Assembly (NCBI RefSeq): GCF_008087345.1
Contig: NZ_ML701737.1
Span: 1 to 64,000, forward strand
DNA: 64,000 nucleotides
Source of the DNA: Nocardioides caldifontis
Lineage (GTDB): Bacteria > Actinomycetota > Actinomycetes > Propionibacteriales > Nocardioidaceae
Direction of reading: 5' to 3'
Below are positions 16,973 to 24,786 of this stretch, one piece after another (within the stretch, counting starts at the first letter, position 1; every line of letters starts with the position of its first letter). A program made the translations under genes and the position numbers. The notes below the pieces were generated by a model that had not been told where the DNA came from, did no database searches, and saw only the letters and a program-made list of their open reading frames with translations.

Positions 16973-17914
16973 TCAGCCCTCGGCGTCGCCGCCGGTGAGC
17001 TTCTCCTTGGCCTTGCTCAGCAGGTTCTCGGCGCCCTGCACGTAGGCCCCTCCGGCGGTCCCCGGCTTGCCGGGCCCCATGCTCCCGTCGTACGTCGAGA
17101 AGAGCTCCGGGTCCGGCGGCGGCACCTGCTGCACGTCGTCGGAGAGCGCCACCCCCGGCTCGAACTGGATCTGGTGGTTGCCGATCAGCGTCGTGCCCTG
17201 CGCCCACCGCCCCTCGGCCGCGGTGCTCCCCTCGGTGAAGGAGTAGAACGTGTGGCCAGGCTCGGTCTTCTCCTCGTCGGCGTGGGAGTCCTCGATGCCG
17301 TCGGTGAAGCCGTCCTCGATCAGCTGCTCGATGCCGAGCAGCCACTGCTGCTGGTGGTAGGTGTCGCGGGCGAGGTTGAACTGGAGCATGTCCTTGACCC
17401 CCGGGTCGTCGGTCATGTTGTAGACCCGTGAGGTCTGCAGCCGGCTCTGTGCCTCCGCCGCGACGTTGTGCCGGAAGTCGGCGAGCAGGTTGCCGCTGGC
17501 GACGATGTAGCCGCCGTTCCACGGGACGCCCTGGCTGTTGGTGGGCATCGCCGCGCCGCCGGTGACGATGGCGTGCTGCACGTTCTGACCACCGAGCACC
17601 GCGGCAAGCGCCGGGTTCGCGGCCGCGGCCTGGGCCTGGGTCTCCGACGGGGCGCCCTCGAGGAGCCGGGCCATCATCGTCACGAGCATCTCGACGTGGC
17701 CGATCTCCTCGGTGCCGATGTCGAGGATCATGTCCTTGTACTTGCCGGGGATGCGGCAGTTCCACCCCTGCCAGAGGTACTGCATCATCACGGTCATCTC
17801 GCCGAACTGGCCGCCGACGAGCTCCTGCAGCTTGGCGGCGAAGAGTGCGTCGGGGCGCTCGGGCTTGGCGTTGTACTGCAGCTGCTTGGTGTGTCGGTAC
17901 ACGAGGACCTCCAT
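16973..17914 (-). CDS. manganese catalase
   Basis: This 313-residue non-heme catalase of the ferritin-like fold has di-manganese ligands in FGEMTVMMQYLWQ, EEIGHVEML, HNVAAEAQSR and ARDTYHQQQW. It disproportionates hydrogen peroxide in the cytoplasm and has no signal peptide. The C-terminus carries a charged, lysine-rich extension. It is followed after 38 bp by a putative manganese exporter, a coherent pairing: an enzyme that needs manganese and a protein that controls its level. A 209-bp region separates it from the divergent BTAD gene and should hold the promoters. Confidence 0.94.
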   Translation of the reverse strand: MEVLVYRHTKQLQYNAKPERPDALFAAKLQELVGGQFGEMTVMMQYLWQGWNCRIPGKYKDMILDIGTEEIGHVEMLVTMMARLLEGAPSETQAQAAAANPALAAVLGGQNVQHAIVTGGAAMPTNSQGVPWNGGYIVASGNLLADFRHNVAAEAQSRLQTSRVYNMTDDPGVKDMLQFNLARDTYHQQQWLLGIEQLIEDGFTDGIEDSHADEEKTEPGHTFYSFTEGSTAAEGRWAQGTTLIGNHQIQFEPGVALSDDVQQVPPPDPELFSTYDGSMGPGKPGTAGGAYVQGAENLLSKAKEKLTGGDAEG

Positions 17915-18123
17915 GGCCGGTGCAGGGCGCTGGTCGCCCCGTCCCGGACGACGCTCGCCGACGCTCGTGACCCGGCCGTGGGTCGTCGCGTGGATCCGGG
18001 GGTGCCCGTCGTGTCGACCGGCTCGTCCTCCGCCGCGTCACCGGCGCGTCACCACGCCGTCCCCGGCGCGGCGCATGGCTGCGTGGCAGGCGGGAACGGG
18101 CCAGGGGCCGAGAGGAGGCGAGG

Positions 18124-18867
18124 ATGGAACCACAAGCCCTTCAGGCCCGTCTGTCGCTGCTGGGCGACCTCGAGCTCACCTTCGACGGCGACCCCCTGCC
18201 GCTGCCGCAACCCGCCCAGCGGGTCCTGGCCTACCTCGCCGTGGTGCACCGCAGACGCCCCGTGCGCCGCACCACTCTCGCCGAGCGGTTGTGGCCCGAG
18301 ACGCCACCGTCCCGTGCCTGCGCCAGCCTGCGCTCGGTGCTCTGGCGGCTGCCGCGGCCGCGCGGCCGGACCCTCGTCGCCGGTAGCTCCAGCACCGTGC
18401 GGCTGCACCCCGACGTCGCCGTCGACCTCTGGGAGGCCGAGGAGCTCGCAGCCGCCCTGTGCTCGGCCGACCCGCCGGCACGGGTGTCGCCCGAGCAGCT
18501 CGCGCCGCTCCACTGCGACCTGCTGCCCGACTCCCAGGAGGAGTGGCTGGTCGTCGAGCAGGAGGCGTTCCGCCAGAAGCGGCTCCACGCGTTGGAGCGG
18601 GTGGCGGCGCTCTGGTGCGAGGACGGACGGTTCACCGAGGCCCTGTCCGCCGGGCTCGGCGCCGTGCGCTCCGAGCCGCTGCGCGAGAGCGCGCACCGCC
18701 GGGTGATCGCGGTGCACCTCGCCGAGGGCAACCACGCCGAGGCGCTGCGGCAGTACGACGGCTACCGGCGGCTCCTCGCCCAGGAGCTCGGGCTCCCACC
18801 TTCGCCGGCGATCCGCTCGATGGTGGCGCCCCTGCTGGGCCGGCCGGTGGACGCGCACCGGGGGTGA
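18124..18867 (+). CDS. BTAD/SARP-like transcriptional regulator
   Basis: This 247-residue protein has an N-terminal winged-helix domain (LSLLGDLELTFDGDPLPLPQ, then TTLAERLWPE and ASLRSVLWRL) and a C-terminal bacterial transcriptional activation domain of TPR-like helices. That domain ends in HRRVIAVHLAEGNHAEALR and LAQELGLPPSPAIR. This is the short SARP architecture without an NB-ARC domain. It is divergent from the Mn-catalase operon, which makes that operon a candidate target (inference). The ATG start follows GAGGAGGCGAGG. Confidence 0.88.
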   Translation: MEPQALQARLSLLGDLELTFDGDPLPLPQPAQRVLAYLAVVHRRRPVRRTTLAERLWPETPPSRACASLRSVLWRLPRPRGRTLVAGSSSTVRLHPDVAVDLWEAEELAAALCSADPPARVSPEQLAPLHCDLLPDSQEEWLVVEQEAFRQKRLHALERVAALWCEDGRFTEALSAGLGAVRSEPLRESAHRRVIAVHLAEGNHAEALRQYDGYRRLLAQELGLPPSPAIRSMVAPLLGRPVDAHRG

Positions 18868-18914
18868 CCGCCCTGCGCGGTTTCCGGACCGGGTGGTCCG
18901 GGTAGCCAGGAACC

Positions 18915-19115
18915 ATGGTGCAGGAGCCAGCCACCAAGGGTCGGACCGACGCGGTCGGCGAAGCGAGCGCCATCGCGATGGAGCGCTACGACCTCAGCGA
19001 GGGGAGCGCCCTCGCGCTGCTGGGACGCCTCGCACGCCGGCACCGGGTCGAGCTCCAGGTCGTCGCCCTGGCCGTGGTCGCAGCTGCGGTCGCCCGCCGC
19101 GCGGCGTCGTCCTAG
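18915..19115 (+). CDS. stand-alone ANTAR-domain-like small protein
   Basis: This 66-residue protein has a central segment EASAIAMERYDLSEGSALAL followed by LGRLARRHRVELQVVALAVV, which looks like the RNA-binding three-helix ANTAR domain (A-x2-IAMERY, then A-L-L-R-A-R). It has no GAF or receiver domain, so it is either an orphan ANTAR or a remnant. It lies 47 bp downstream of the BTAD regulator on the same strand. The last residues are alanine-rich. The 3' end overlaps the convergent GtrA gene by four bases. Confidence 0.6.
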   Translation: MVQEPATKGRTDAVGEASAIAMERYDLSEGSALALLGRLARRHRVELQVVALAVVAAAVARRAASS

Positions 19116-19582
19116 TCCTGGTCGGGCACCATCGCGAGACGGAAAGCGGTGAACCGGACCAGCCCCACCCCCAGGTTGGCGGCGGCGAGCACGACGAGCT
19201 CGCTCCACCGCGACGGCTCGTCGACGGTCGCCTCGAGCAGCCACAGCGAGCCTGCGGTCACCGCCAGCCCGAACACCAGCATCACGATCCCCAGGGTCTG
19301 GTGGTTCACCGTGCCCTCCGGCCCCCGCACGCCGAAGGTGACGCGACGGTGACCCCAGGTGCCGATCAGCGTCGACAGCACCAGCGCCACCGCGTTGGCC
19401 CACTGGGCGCTGGCCCAGACCCGGAACACCGCGTACATCGCGACGTAGACGACGTTGAGCACCCCGCCGACGCCCGCGTAGACGACCAGCTGGAGGAGGA
19501 CCGTCCTGACCTTCCCCGTCCCCCGGCGCTGCCAGGGCCTCACCACGGCCGCGCGACGCCACGCGAGCAGCGCGCTCCCCAC
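19112..19582 (-). CDS. GtrA family membrane protein
   Basis: This is a four-helix membrane protein with the GtrA pattern: LVVYAGVGGVLNVVYVAMYA, WANAVALVLSTLIGTWGHRR, VTFGVRG, and two C-terminal helices ending in NLGVGLVRFTAFRL. GtrA proteins help flip polyprenyl-linked sugars for cell-surface glycosylation. The start is uncertain: GTG at 19582 gives 156 residues and TTG at 19618 gives 168. It is divergent from the phosphatidylcholine synthase gene, which suggests shared regulation of envelope composition. Confidence 0.85.
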   Translation of the reverse strand: MGSALLAWRRAAVVRPWQRRGTGKVRTVLLQLVVYAGVGGVLNVVYVAMYAVFRVWASAQWANAVALVLSTLIGTWGHRRVTFGVRGPEGTVNHQTLGIVMLVFGLAVTAGSLWLLEATVDEPSRWSELVVLAAANLGVGLVRFTAFRLAMVPDQD

Positions 19583-19713
19583 CTGCGGCCACCCTGGTCC
19601 ATGCTGAGATCCTTCCAACCCGACACGGCTGATGTCCCGACGACGTCGACGCCGTCATGGACGATACGGGGACACGTCCTCGGCCCCGTCAGCTGACTTG
19701 CGAAGGAAACCAG

Positions 19714-20496
19714 GTGGATCCCACAGTCCAAGGCCAGCCCCGAGCCCACGTGGAGGGTGGGGCGCAGACCGCGCCGCGCGCGACCTCGCCGGGCACCGTC
19801 GCGGCCGCCTGGCTGGTGCACGTCTACACCGCCACCGGCACGGCGATCGCGATGCTGACCGTCATCGCGATCCTCGAGGGCGACACCATCCGGGCGCTGT
19901 GGCTGGCGCTCGCCGCGATGGTGGTCGACGGCACCGACGGGATGATGGCCCGGCACCTCGAGGTCAAGCGGCACATCCCGTGGTTCGACGGCGCGCTGCT
20001 GGACAACATCGTCGACTACCTCACCTACGCGTTCACGCCGATGGTGCTGCTGTGGAGCGCGGGCTACCTCGGCGAGGGCACCTGGGCCACCGTGCTGGCG
20101 GTGGTGCCGCTGCTGGCCTCGGCGTACCAGTTCTGCCGGGTGGACGCGAAGACGCAGGACAACCTCTTCCTCGGGTTCCCCAGCTACTGGAACGTCGTGG
20201 CGTTCTACGTGGTCGTGCTCGACCCCGGGCTGACCGCGGTCGCGGTGCTGCTGCTGGTGTGCGCGGTGCTGGTGTTCGTGCCGGTCGGCTACGTCTACCC
20301 CTCGCGCACCAACCTGCTCCGCGGCGTGACCCTCACGCTGACCACCCTGTGGCTGGTGAGCTACGCGGTGCTCCTCGACCAGGTGGACGACCCCAGCCCG
20401 TGGTGGCTGGCGATCTCGCTGGGCTACGTCGTCTACTACGTCGCGCTCAGCCTCTACCTCACGTTCCGGCGCAAGAAGGAGCCCGTCGCGGCCTGA
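19714..20496 (+). CDS. pcs: phosphatidylcholine synthase-like CDP-alcohol phosphotransferase
   Basis: This 260-residue membrane enzyme has about eight hydrophobic helices. The catalytic motif reads D75-G76-x2-A79-R80-x12-G93-x3-D97-x3-D101. The 12-residue spacing between AR and G is the one reported for Pcs, instead of the 8 of ordinary CDP-alcohol phosphotransferases. It would condense CDP-diacylglycerol with choline. The start is the GTG at 19714, six bases after AAGGA; the open frame reaches back to an ATG at 19657. No choline transporter is nearby. The motif makes the family call strong; the exact alcohol substrate remains inferred. Confidence 0.88.
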   Translation: MDPTVQGQPRAHVEGGAQTAPRATSPGTVAAAWLVHVYTATGTAIAMLTVIAILEGDTIRALWLALAAMVVDGTDGMMARHLEVKRHIPWFDGALLDNIVDYLTYAFTPMVLLWSAGYLGEGTWATVLAVVPLLASAYQFCRVDAKTQDNLFLGFPSYWNVVAFYVVVLDPGLTAVAVLLLVCAVLVFVPVGYVYPSRTNLLRGVTLTLTTLWLVSYAVLLDQVDDPSPWWLAISLGYVVYYVALSLYLTFRRKKEPVAA

Positions 20497-20506
20497 CGCC
20501 GGAGCG

Positions 20507-20728
20507 TCAGAGCTTCTCGAGGTTGAGGAACGGGCTCACGATGCGGACCGTGCGGTTGCCGAAGTCGACGGTGACCGCGGCGGTCTCCTTGCCGACGACG
20601 CGACCGAGGCCGTACCGCTGGTGGCAGACGCGGTCGTCCAGGTCGTAGACCTCGACCACCTGCTCCGGCTCCGGCTTGAAGGGGCTGCTGGCGAGGTGGC
20701 GGCCGCGGTGGCCGGATCGTGTTGTCAT
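20507..20728 (-). CDS. stand-alone PcrA/UvrD-type tudor-like domain protein
   Basis: This 73-residue protein has the segment DDRVCHQRYGLGRVVG, then AVTVDFGNRTVRIVSP and LEKL. It closely resembles the C-terminal tudor-like, RNA-polymerase-binding domain of PcrA/UvrD helicases (GDRVxHxxFGxGxV...DFG...LEKL), but here the domain stands alone. The ATG at 20728 is chosen as the start because it follows GGAGGTG by a few bases; the frame is open further upstream. It could be a small transcription-repair adaptor or simply bind RNA polymerase. The similarity is read by eye only. Confidence 0.7.
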   Translation of the reverse strand: MTTRSGHRGRHLASSPFKPEPEQVVEVYDLDDRVCHQRYGLGRVVGKETAAVTVDFGNRTVRIVSPFLNLEKL

Positions 20729-20810
20729 CACCTCCAGTATGCGCCCTCGAACCGCGTCGTGCGTGCGATCGAGTCGACCCACCGCGGCTCGGGACGAGCT
20801 ACCGGTGGTG

Positions 20811-20945
20811 ATGGCCACCGCTGCCCCCGCGCCGGCGCGTTGGCGCAGCCGGGGGGACGCGCTCGGGGAGGTGCTGCACGAACCGACCGTGCTCGAGCTG
20901 GCGACCACCCTCGGCTACGCGCGAGACGGGGCGGGTCGGGTCTGA
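20811..20945 (+). CDS. possible small ORF, unknown
   Basis: This is a 44-codon open frame beginning ATGGCCACC, with sequence MATAAPAPARWRSRGDALGE and then VLHEPTVLELATTLGYARDG. The second half has a plausible helix, and the gap between the tudor-like gene and the glucoamylase (260 bp) would otherwise be empty. There is no convincing ribosome-binding site and I recognise no family. Treat it as uncertain. Confidence 0.25.
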   Translation: MATAAPAPARWRSRGDALGEVLHEPTVLELATTLGYARDGAGRV

Positions 20946-20988
20946 CGGCTCGACCGCCCTCGGCACCCCCCGATCGCGGAGCCGGTGC

Positions 20989-23175
20989 TCAGCGCAGGTA
21001 GCGGTCGGCGACCACCTCCTGACGGTCGACCGGCCGCCCGCGCTGGATCGTCCACGCCAGCCGGACGAGCCCGGCGTGCGACCACACCAGCGGCGTCGCC
21101 GCCCGCGTCCCCTCCCCGGCGGGGCAGCACGGCTTGCCGGTCGGCGGGCGGCCGTCCCAGACCTGCTCGGAGATCATGCCGCTCGGCCCGGCCGCGGCCG
21201 CCATGGTCGCCAGGTAGGAGTCGGCGTCGTCGCCGGCCGCCACGGCGTACTCCCCGCGCTCGCCGGTCAGCAGCGGCCAGCCACGGCCCAGCGTGCGGTT
21301 CGCGCCCGGGTCGGTCGGCACCCACTGCCCGCCAGTGCGCGTCTCGCCGTAGCCGTCGAAGCTGAACCGCCGCCAGAACCGTCCGTTCGGGGTCGTCACC
21401 GCGAGGTCGTCGTCGACGACGGGCAGCGTGCTCAGGACCTCCGGGTCGTCGGGCGCGGTGATCCCGAGCCGCACGAGGTCGAGGAAGCTCGGGTCGACGA
21501 CGCGCCGCTGGTCCACCGAGGTCGGTCCCCCGTCGCCCATCTCGTAGCGGCTCGGGGTGTCCGGCCGACCGTTCTTGGTGAGCCGGAGGAAGTACGGCTC
21601 CTCCGACAGCGGCCCCGTCGTCGTCACCGTCCACCGCTCGACCCGGCGCGCCCACCGGTCGGCCTTCGCGAGCCACTCACGCGCGAGCGTCCGACGTCCG
21701 CGGTCGCGCGCCAGGTCGGCGGCCACCACCAGCGCGGCGACCTGCGCCGCGATCGTGCTCGGCGAGTAGCCGGACTGGTTCTCCCACCGCTCCTGAGGTG
21801 AGTACGGCGCGCGGCGGCCGGTCTCCTCGTCGCGGAACCGCAGCAGGAACCGCACCCCCTTCCGCACCCCGTGCCAGGTCCGGTCGTCGCGCTTGCCGAC
21901 CAGCCCTGCGAGCACGACCGGGAGCGCCACCTCGTCGAGCTGGAGCTCGCTCCACACCGGGGTGCCCTCGACGTCGGAGTTCTGCGGGAACGAGCCGTCC
22001 TTGCGCTGCTGCACGCGGAAGAGCCAGTCGACCGCGCGCCGGGCCGCCGCCCGGTCACCCATCGCCCACAGCGCGGTGCCGAACTGGTAGAGGTCGCGCG
22101 ACCACACCAGGTGGTAGGCGCCCGACGGCGACGCGAGGTCCTCGAGCTCGTCGCCCCAGGCCCAGGGGGCCGAGGGCGAGGCGACGATCGCTCCCGGGTT
22201 GAGCTTGTCCTCAGCGGCCGCGAGGACCAGCGCGGAGGCGAGGTATTCCGCGCGGACGGGGGTCGCGCTCGCCGGCACCGGCCGGATCCGCGCGAGGTAG
22301 CGGTGCCACCCCCGGTCGTACGCGCGCCGCGTCGCCGTCCAGCCGTCGGCGCGGGTGGCGGTCGCGTGCGCCCGGGCCTTCCCGGCGTCGCGGCCGAAGC
22401 CCAGCACGACCGTCGCCCACCGCGCCCCGGGCCGGCCGGTGACACCACGGACCCGGCCGAGCTGCACGACGTTCCCGGGCCCGGCCGCGCTCCGCCGGCG
22501 GTCCAGCCGGTGGTCGCGCGCGAGGTCGCGCCACGGGTCGGTGCGGGTGCCGACGAGATCGTTGACGCGGGCGCCGAGCGCCGGTCGGGTGACGAGGTAC
22601 GACGCCACCCGCCCGTCCGTCGCGAGCAACCCGGGCCCTCGCGTCCGGGCACGGTCGTCCATGCCGCCGTTGTCGAGGGCGGGGTCGTGGTGGACGTAGA
22701 GCCGGTAGCGCCCGCCGTCGAGCGAGGTCAGCCGGACCCGGACGGTGAGGGCGTCGTGGCGGGGCGAGGTGACGTACTCCTCCCGGACCTCGTAGCGCCC
22801 CTGCTCGTCCCTGTTCACCTGGGTGAAGCGCAGGCTCCGCTCGTCAGGCCGCGCCACCGTGGTGACCGTGTCACGCCCGACCCGGTCGGTGAACGTGCGG
22901 CCGTCGGAGACCACGAGCCCGAGGCTGCGCACGCTGGGGGTCGACAGGTCGGGGTAGAACACCTCGCTCACCCGCCCGCCCTGGAGGGTGAACCACACGT
23001 TGCTGCGCCGGGCCCGCGCCGTCCCGAAGCCGGTCTTGTCGCCCTCGGTCCACGTCGACCGGTCGCCCCGGTCGGCCGCCCGCGGCGGCGGGGCCCCGGT
23101 CGCGGGAGGCCCCAGCAGTGCCGAGCAGGTCGCGACCGCGGCCAGCAGCACCACGGCCCTTGAGGTGGTGGTCAT
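20989..23175 (-). CDS. secreted GH15 glucoamylase/glucodextranase-like protein
   Basis: This 728-residue protein has a signal peptide (basic start, hydrophobic VVLLAAVATCSALL, then an Ala-x-Ala-type cleavage region near residue 28). An N-terminal beta-sandwich domain (WTEGDKTGFGTA ... VWFTLQGGRVSEVFYPDL) is followed by a C-terminal alpha/alpha-barrel (YHLVWSRDLYQFGTALWAMG, DGSFPQNS, ELQLDEVALPV). This is the layout of bacterial glucoamylases and glucodextranases. It hydrolyses terminal glucose from alpha-glucans outside the cell. No sugar transporter is adjacent. There is 225 bp of upstream non-coding DNA. Confidence 0.93.
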   Translation of the reverse strand: MTTTSRAVVLLAAVATCSALLGPPATGAPPPRAADRGDRSTWTEGDKTGFGTARARRSNVWFTLQGGRVSEVFYPDLSTPSVRSLGLVVSDGRTFTDRVGRDTVTTVARPDERSLRFTQVNRDEQGRYEVREEYVTSPRHDALTVRVRLTSLDGGRYRLYVHHDPALDNGGMDDRARTRGPGLLATDGRVASYLVTRPALGARVNDLVGTRTDPWRDLARDHRLDRRRSAAGPGNVVQLGRVRGVTGRPGARWATVVLGFGRDAGKARAHATATRADGWTATRRAYDRGWHRYLARIRPVPASATPVRAEYLASALVLAAAEDKLNPGAIVASPSAPWAWGDELEDLASPSGAYHLVWSRDLYQFGTALWAMGDRAAARRAVDWLFRVQQRKDGSFPQNSDVEGTPVWSELQLDEVALPVVLAGLVGKRDDRTWHGVRKGVRFLLRFRDEETGRRAPYSPQERWENQSGYSPSTIAAQVAALVVAADLARDRGRRTLAREWLAKADRWARRVERWTVTTTGPLSEEPYFLRLTKNGRPDTPSRYEMGDGGPTSVDQRRVVDPSFLDLVRLGITAPDDPEVLSTLPVVDDDLAVTTPNGRFWRRFSFDGYGETRTGGQWVPTDPGANRTLGRGWPLLTGERGEYAVAAGDDADSYLATMAAAAGPSGMISEQVWDGRPPTGKPCCPAGEGTRAATPLVWSHAGLVRLAWTIQRGRPVDRQEVVADRYLR

Positions 23176-23400
23176 GCCTCGCGCCTACCCCGTGACCTGG
23201 GTCACGAACCGCCGCGGGGTCGTGCCCGCAACGCCTCGCGCTCGGGTACGACGCCCAGCTGGTCGCGAGGGTCGACCTTCTCTGCTCCTCCACCGTGCAC
23301 CGGTGCGCCCAGCCGTCGACACGGACTGCGGTCCACGGTGCGGGCCATGACCGCACCATGCCGTGACAACGAGGCGTGCGCAGTGCCAAGGTCAGTGCCC

Positions 23401-23709
23401 ATGAGCAGCATCGAGGTCGCCGACGCACCGGAACGGAAGCGCTACGAGGCGGTCCGGGACGGTGAGGTGCTGGGGTTCGCGGCCTACCAGCGCACCGACG
23501 AGCTCGTCGTCTTCACCCACACCGAGGTGGACCCGGCGCTCGAGGGGCAGGGAGTAGGCGGGCTCCTCGTGCGCGGCGCCCTCGACCACGTGCGCAGCCA
23601 AGGGTTGCGGGTGCTCCCCATCTGTCCGTTCGTCCAGGCGTGGATGCAGCGCCACCCCGACTACGCCGAACTCGACTACCGCCGGCCGGCGAGCAAGGTC
23701 AGCGACTGA
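23401..23709 (+). CDS. small GNAT-family N-acetyltransferase (YjdJ-like)
   Basis: This 102-residue protein has the single-domain GNAT pattern: [38 protein letters not shown] (acetyl-CoA-binding Q-x2-G-x-G), then [20 protein letters not shown]. The C-terminal PFVxxWxxxHPxY element is the hallmark of the short YjdJ/NATD1 group. The ATG at 23401 fits the family start; the frame is open from 23338. The 3' end overlaps the uvrA remnant on the other strand. The substrate is unknown. Confidence 0.88.
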   Translation: MSSIEVADAPERKRYEAVRDGEVLGFAAYQRTDELVVFTHTEVDPALEGQGVGGLLVRGALDHVRSQGLRVLPICPFVQAWMQRHPDYAELDYRRPASKVSD

Positions 23710-23938
23710 GCCGGCGTACGAGGAGCGCGACGTCGGCGGGGTGCATCCCTGGGGTCGGCTCGTCGAGGAGGTAGAGCGCGTGGCCGCGCCGGGCGCGCTG
23801 CAGCTCGGCGGCGAGCCTGATCCGCTGGACTCCACCGCCGCTCAGCTCGGTGGCCGGCTGGCCGAGCCGCAGGTAGGCGAGCCCGACGTCACCGTGGCCC
23901 GCGGGCTCGGTCGCGTGATGGCGCGGCTCCACCAGCAC
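23699..23938 (-). pseudogene. remnant of a UvrA-like ATPase C-terminal region
   Basis: The minus-strand frame reads [19 protein letters not shown], followed by [12 protein letters not shown], then [20 protein letters not shown]. This is unmistakably the second ABC signature and Walker B region of UvrA or a UvrA-like protein. It is only about 60 residues long: everything upstream (zinc modules, first ATPase) and the C-terminal switch histidine region are missing. Key residues have drifted (the GGEAQ signature is GGGVQ, and TTGLHP is TPGMHP). It is therefore a decayed fragment, left at the 3' end of the GNAT gene, rather than a working gene. Confidence 0.8.
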
Positions 23939-24019
23939 GCCGAGGGCTGGAAGCTTCCCAGCGGTGGCTCGCTCCTCGCTTCGACTCGCCCGGACGGACG
24001 GACGACCTGACCCTGACGG

Positions 24020-24670
24020 TCAGGGGTACTGACGCATGGCGCGCAGCACCCTGCCGAGGTCCAGGTCGTTGTCCTGTCGCCACTGCCGGACGCGCTCCAG
24101 GTCCGCGGCGAGGTCGGACGAGCCGTCGCCGTGGTGCCACCGCAGGGCGTCCTCCGCGTAGGCGACGAACGCGATGGGACGTGCGGCGTGGATGGCGTCG
24201 AGCGCCTCCCGGGCGTCCCAACCCGAGGCCAGCAGGATCGCGAACCCCATCGACGGCCCGCGGTTGATCCCCATGTGGCAGTGAGCGAGCACGACGCCTC
24301 CGGACTCGACGGCCTCGCGCGCGAAGGAGACGCCCGTGTCGAACCACTCGTCGGGGACGCGCTGACCTGCGTCGTCGATGCCGAGGTGCAGGTACTCCAC
24401 GTCCGCGTGCCGCTCGCGGACCCACTCCTCGTCGCTCCACTCGACGCGCACGTCGATGACGTGGGAGATCCCGGCGCTCCGCAGCTCGTCGAGCTGGCCG
24501 ACCGCGACGTCGTGCGCCAGCGTGTCGAGGTCGCCCCCGACCGCGAGGTACGGCGTCACGAAGCTGGCGTTCGCACGGCGGAACGGTGCCAGCGGCTCGT
24601 CCGGGTTCGGGCGCCAGCCGCGCCAGTCCTCGGGGTCGGTCACGCCGATCACTGTGCCACTGCGCGGCAA
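24020..24670 (-). CDS. dual-specificity protein phosphatase-like protein
   Basis: This 216-residue cytoplasmic protein has the Cys-based phosphatase P-loop at His130-Cys131-x5-Arg137 (AHCHMGINRGPS), preceded by a DSP-like substrate-recognition region and a likely general-acid Asp in HLGIDDAGQ. After the P-loop, GFAILLASGWDAREALDAIH matches the helix that follows in dual-specificity phosphatases. No kinase is adjacent. It could dephosphorylate Tyr/Ser/Thr or non-protein phosphates; the sequence does not decide. Confidence 0.85.
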   Translation of the reverse strand: MPRSGTVIGVTDPEDWRGWRPNPDEPLAPFRRANASFVTPYLAVGGDLDTLAHDVAVGQLDELRSAGISHVIDVRVEWSDEEWVRERHADVEYLHLGIDDAGQRVPDEWFDTGVSFAREAVESGGVVLAHCHMGINRGPSMGFAILLASGWDAREALDAIHAARPIAFVAYAEDALRWHHGDGSSDLAADLERVRQWRQDNDLDLGRVLRAMRQYP

Positions 24671-24786
24671 GCCGGCAGCAGGGCCTGACGGGGCCTGTGC
24701 GTCCTGCGGCTCTCGCGCGGGTACACGGTCGTCGTACGGCGCGGCGCGGCGCGGCTACGCCGGCGGACCCGGGGAGGTGTCGTCCA

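Noticed and set aside
16936-18123. Manganese riboswitch (yybP-ykoY type) upstream of the exporter or catalase
   Set aside because: The 37-bp gap before the exporter is too short, and I could not recognise the conserved riboswitch core in the 209 bp upstream of the catalase.
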